This document shows, one piece after another, positions 5,441-7,297 of a DNA stretch of 7,297 bases. The notes beneath the pieces were generated by a model, which saw nothing but the letters and a program-made list of their open reading frames with translations, was not told the origin of the DNA and searched no databases. Within the stretch, counting starts at the first letter, position 1, and every line of letters begins with the position of its first letter. Source of the stretch: Candidatus Omnitrophota bacterium (GTDB taxonomy: Bacteria > Omnitrophota > Gorgyraeia > 2-02-FULL-51-18); NCBI GenBank assembly GCA_023247955.1, contig JAHFFL010000058.1:1-7297 (forward strand). Reading direction: 5' to 3'. Made by a program: the position numbers and the translations under genes.

Positions 5441-7012
5441 TTAAATGACTCTCTCGAATTCCGTGACCGGAAGTTTCCAAACGGGAATGCCGCAAAATCG
5501 CTCTCCCTCGGGGCAATAGGGCCGCGTGGACGCCAGGCTCCGGAGCCCGCAAGGCGGCAACATGTACTTGCCAATTTCCGGAAAGATTTGTCCCACCTGC
5601 GTCACCTCGTCCTTGCACATGTTCCAGATCTCTTCCTGAGCGGTGTAGCAGAGCCGCTTGGTCCACTTGTGGTGATGGTTCAAAAGATCGCCGGACTCAT
5701 AAAACCGTATCGGGAACGCGTTCGGTAAAAGGTACATCGCATGCTCCTCGCCGGCCCCCCGCTCCAAAAGACGGGCCATGTTCTGCCAGACCGTCTGCAT
5801 GGTCGTGCGGTAATGCTCCGACGCCTCCGCTGAGATTTGGATCAGCGACGGCGTGATGTAGTCAGGATTTGATGCGACAAAATGGCGGTGCAGCACCGGC
5901 CGTGAGCCAGGCGTCATGCGGTGGCGCTGGTCCTGCGAGTCGGCGGTGTGGCTGATCTTTTTCTGAAACGTGAAATGAGGATGCGACATCGTGCGCGTGA
6001 GTTTGCCGAGCGTCGTGAGATTCAACGCTTCGCCGAAAAGAGAATTCTTCGCAGGGTTAAGCACCAGGTCCAGCGCCTCGGTCTCCGAAAGGTTTTCCTG
6101 GGTCACGCCCAGCACCGCTCGCACCGCCTGCGCCATGCTGGCCTGGCCGTTGACCTTGTAATCCACCAGTCGTGAGGTCAAGCCCCCCAGCGCCGAATCA
6201 AACTCCTCCAAAAATTCCCGGCGGCTCGGCACGTCCTCGGACAACGCGCGCGCGGCGAAAAATTCATACTCCGGCGTCTTGTCCAGGGGCAACGGATCCT
6301 CGATGTGTTTAAAAAACAGCGGGTCCACTTCGTTGACGGCTTCTATCATTTTCCGCACCACCTGCCGCTGCTCGCCCGGCGTGTCAAACTGCTCGACGAG
6401 CTTGTGGTAGCGGTGAAGCGTGAGGCCGCTCACAGTGTGGTAAAGATGCGCGTGCGTCGCGACCGGCAGGACATAACGCGCCACTTCCTGCGCGCGTTTT
6501 TTGAGCGAGGAATTCCACCGCTTGAGCTCAGGATCCCGGTTCGGGAAAATCTTCGCGTATTGCGCGCGTATCGTAGGGTCCAAAATCCTCATGAGGTCCT
6601 GGTAGACGCGCATCTGCAGGCGGATCGTCTCCAGATAAATTTCAAGCGACTGGTCGTCATCGAGCGGCGGCACCGAAAAATTCTCAGGCGACACTTCGAC
6701 ATAACGTTGGCTCACTTGTTCGCTATTATAAAAGGGATGGCTGTGCAGAAACGACCAGATGAACTGGCGCGAGACCTTGTCCAGGATAAACTGAAACGTC
6801 GCGTGTTGGATCGTCGTGTGATGACCGGCTTTATAAATCGATTCGGCGATCTCATCGCGGCGCAGGCGCGACCGCTCGTCTTTGTGGACGTCATCGGAAG
6901 TCACAACGCGTGGAGAATAACAGGTACGTGCCGTCGCGACGGCGTTGTCGAAAGGGTCCCTGAAATAGTTCTCGAGCTTGACAACCGGCTCGGGCGACAG
7001 CATCAACGGCAT
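5441..7012 (-). CDS. thyX: Double-length FAD-dependent thymidylate synthase-like protein (tandem ThyX)
   Basis: This 523-residue protein resembles two ThyX modules in tandem; classical ThyX is about 220-260 residues and makes dTMP from dUMP with FAD. The N-terminal half (about 8-210) has ARTCYSP, AGHHTTIQHATFQF (62-75) and SEQVSQRYVEV (97-107), then ARYVLPVATHAHLYHT. The C-terminal half (about 320-523) has HPHFTFQKKIS, QRHRM (RHR at 363-365), YITPSLI, MYLLPNAFPIRFYESGDLLNH and AQEEIW. The canonical RHR-x7-S signature is not intact in either half: the N half keeps SQRY but has HSH for RHR, and the C half keeps RHR but lacks the SxRY part. The tail has three cysteines (488, 500, 507) around CPEGERFCG. 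ATG 7012 lies 25 bases after the reductase stop, with only a weak upstream AGGG. Family is confident; thymidylate synthase activity is inferred. Confidence 0.85.
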   Translation of the reverse strand: MPLMLSPEPVVKLENYFRDPFDNAVATARTCYSPRVVTSDDVHKDERSRLRRDEIAESIYKAGHHTTIQHATFQFILDKVSRQFIWSFLHSHPFYNSEQVSQRYVEVSPENFSVPPLDDDQSLEIYLETIRLQMRVYQDLMRILDPTIRAQYAKIFPNRDPELKRWNSSLKKRAQEVARYVLPVATHAHLYHTVSGLTLHRYHKLVEQFDTPGEQRQVVRKMIEAVNEVDPLFFKHIEDPLPLDKTPEYEFFAARALSEDVPSRREFLEEFDSALGGLTSRLVDYKVNGQASMAQAVRAVLGVTQENLSETEALDLVLNPAKNSLFGEALNLTTLGKLTRTMSHPHFTFQKKISHTADSQDQRHRMTPGSRPVLHRHFVASNPDYITPSLIQISAEASEHYRTTMQTVWQNMARLLERGAGEEHAMYLLPNAFPIRFYESGDLLNHHHKWTKRLCYTAQEEIWNMCKDEVTQVGQIFPEIGKYMLPPCGLRSLASTRPYCPEGERFCGIPVWKLPVTEFERVI

Positions 7013-7037
7013 AAACTCTACGACCCTGGGATTAAAC

Positions 7038-7297
7038 TTACGCGGCGCACTCGCCTTTGCCTACTTCCACCTTGAACGGTTTACCGGGATCTCCGAGGTC
7101 TTCGTACATCAGCGGATCCTGATCATAAGCGGGGATCGCCAGGTGCGGCACGACGAGGTCTTTCAGGTGCTGGACCCCCACCCGCTCCGCCCACTGCAAA
7201 AACGTCTCCGCCTGGCCCTTCTCAGTCTTGAAAGATTCCAGGATGGCCTTGGTTGCTTCCGGCACTTTCCGCGCGGGGATCTGCGCGATGCGCTTGC
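7038..7297 (-). CDS. Nitrite/sulfite reductase family protein, C-terminal end
   Basis: This is the last 85 residues plus stop of a gene that enters from the right edge; the frame is open to the boundary. The visible part reads RIAQIPARKVPEATKAILES, then ETFLQWAERVG, and ends with DLGDPGKPFKVEVGKGECAA. A helical segment of this kind (a VPEA-type start, then ETF and a short helix) and a terminal GxGECA motif fit, from memory, the C-terminal region of ferredoxin-dependent siroheme/4Fe-4S nitrite and sulfite reductases. The cysteine ligands and siroheme site are upstream of the window, so nitrite cannot be separated from sulfite as substrate. An apparent GTG start at 7265 is internal and not the true start. 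The ThyX-like gene follows after 25 bases, probably in the same transcript. Confidence 0.65.
   Translation of the reverse strand, partial: KRIAQIPARKVPEATKAILESFKTEKGQAETFLQWAERVGVQHLKDLVVPHLAIPAYDQDPLMYEDLGDPGKPFKVEVGKGECAA

Noticed and set aside
6305..7075. Plus-strand open frame of 256 codons
   Set aside because: It is antisense to the ThyX-like gene. Its Arg/Val-rich composition and lack of motifs mark it as a shadow.

Overview
The window looks like a compact bacterial chromosome segment, moderately GC-rich by eye. Every gene I can support lies on the minus strand, so it reads from high to low coordinates. The signal-peptide/glycine-zipper protein suggests a cell with a surface or outer-membrane compartment, and the housekeeping and sulfur genes look like an uncultured or poorly sampled lineage. 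I cannot fix the phylum from sequence alone. No tRNA, rRNA, insertion sequence, phage gene or CRISPR array is visible.

Layout from right to left: (1) 7297-7038, the C-terminal end of a ferredoxin-type nitrite/sulfite reductase family protein; (2) 7012-5441, a double-length ThyX-family (FAD-dependent thymidylate synthase-like) protein; (3) a clear sigma70-type promoter at 5428-5398, followed by a secreted protein with two near-identical glycine-zipper domains (5329-4604) and a rho-independent terminator (4566-4531); (4) a probable operon 4522-1102 of a group I cysteine desulfurase, an E1-like (MoeB/ThiF) adenylyltransferase fused to rhodanese, and a DHH/DHHA1 phosphoesterase; (5) a second promoter (1085-1057) followed by an unrecognised 106-residue protein (990-670) and the N-terminal 222 residues of an M17 leucyl aminopeptidase (667-1), which runs off the left edge.

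The best-defined functional unit is the sulfur relay. The desulfurase would make a protein persulfide, and the E1 half of the fusion would adenylate a ubiquitin-like sulfur carrier (ThiS/MoaD/Urm1-like). The rhodanese half would bring the sulfur. No carrier gene is in view, so the end product (thiamine, molybdopterin or thiolated tRNA) cannot be decided. The DHH protein overlaps the E1 gene by one base (TGATG), so it is probably translationally coupled.

Two points most deserve follow-up. The tandem ThyX protein appears to split the canonical ThyX signature between its halves. The terminator between units 3 and 4 ends almost on the start codon of the cysteine desulfurase.
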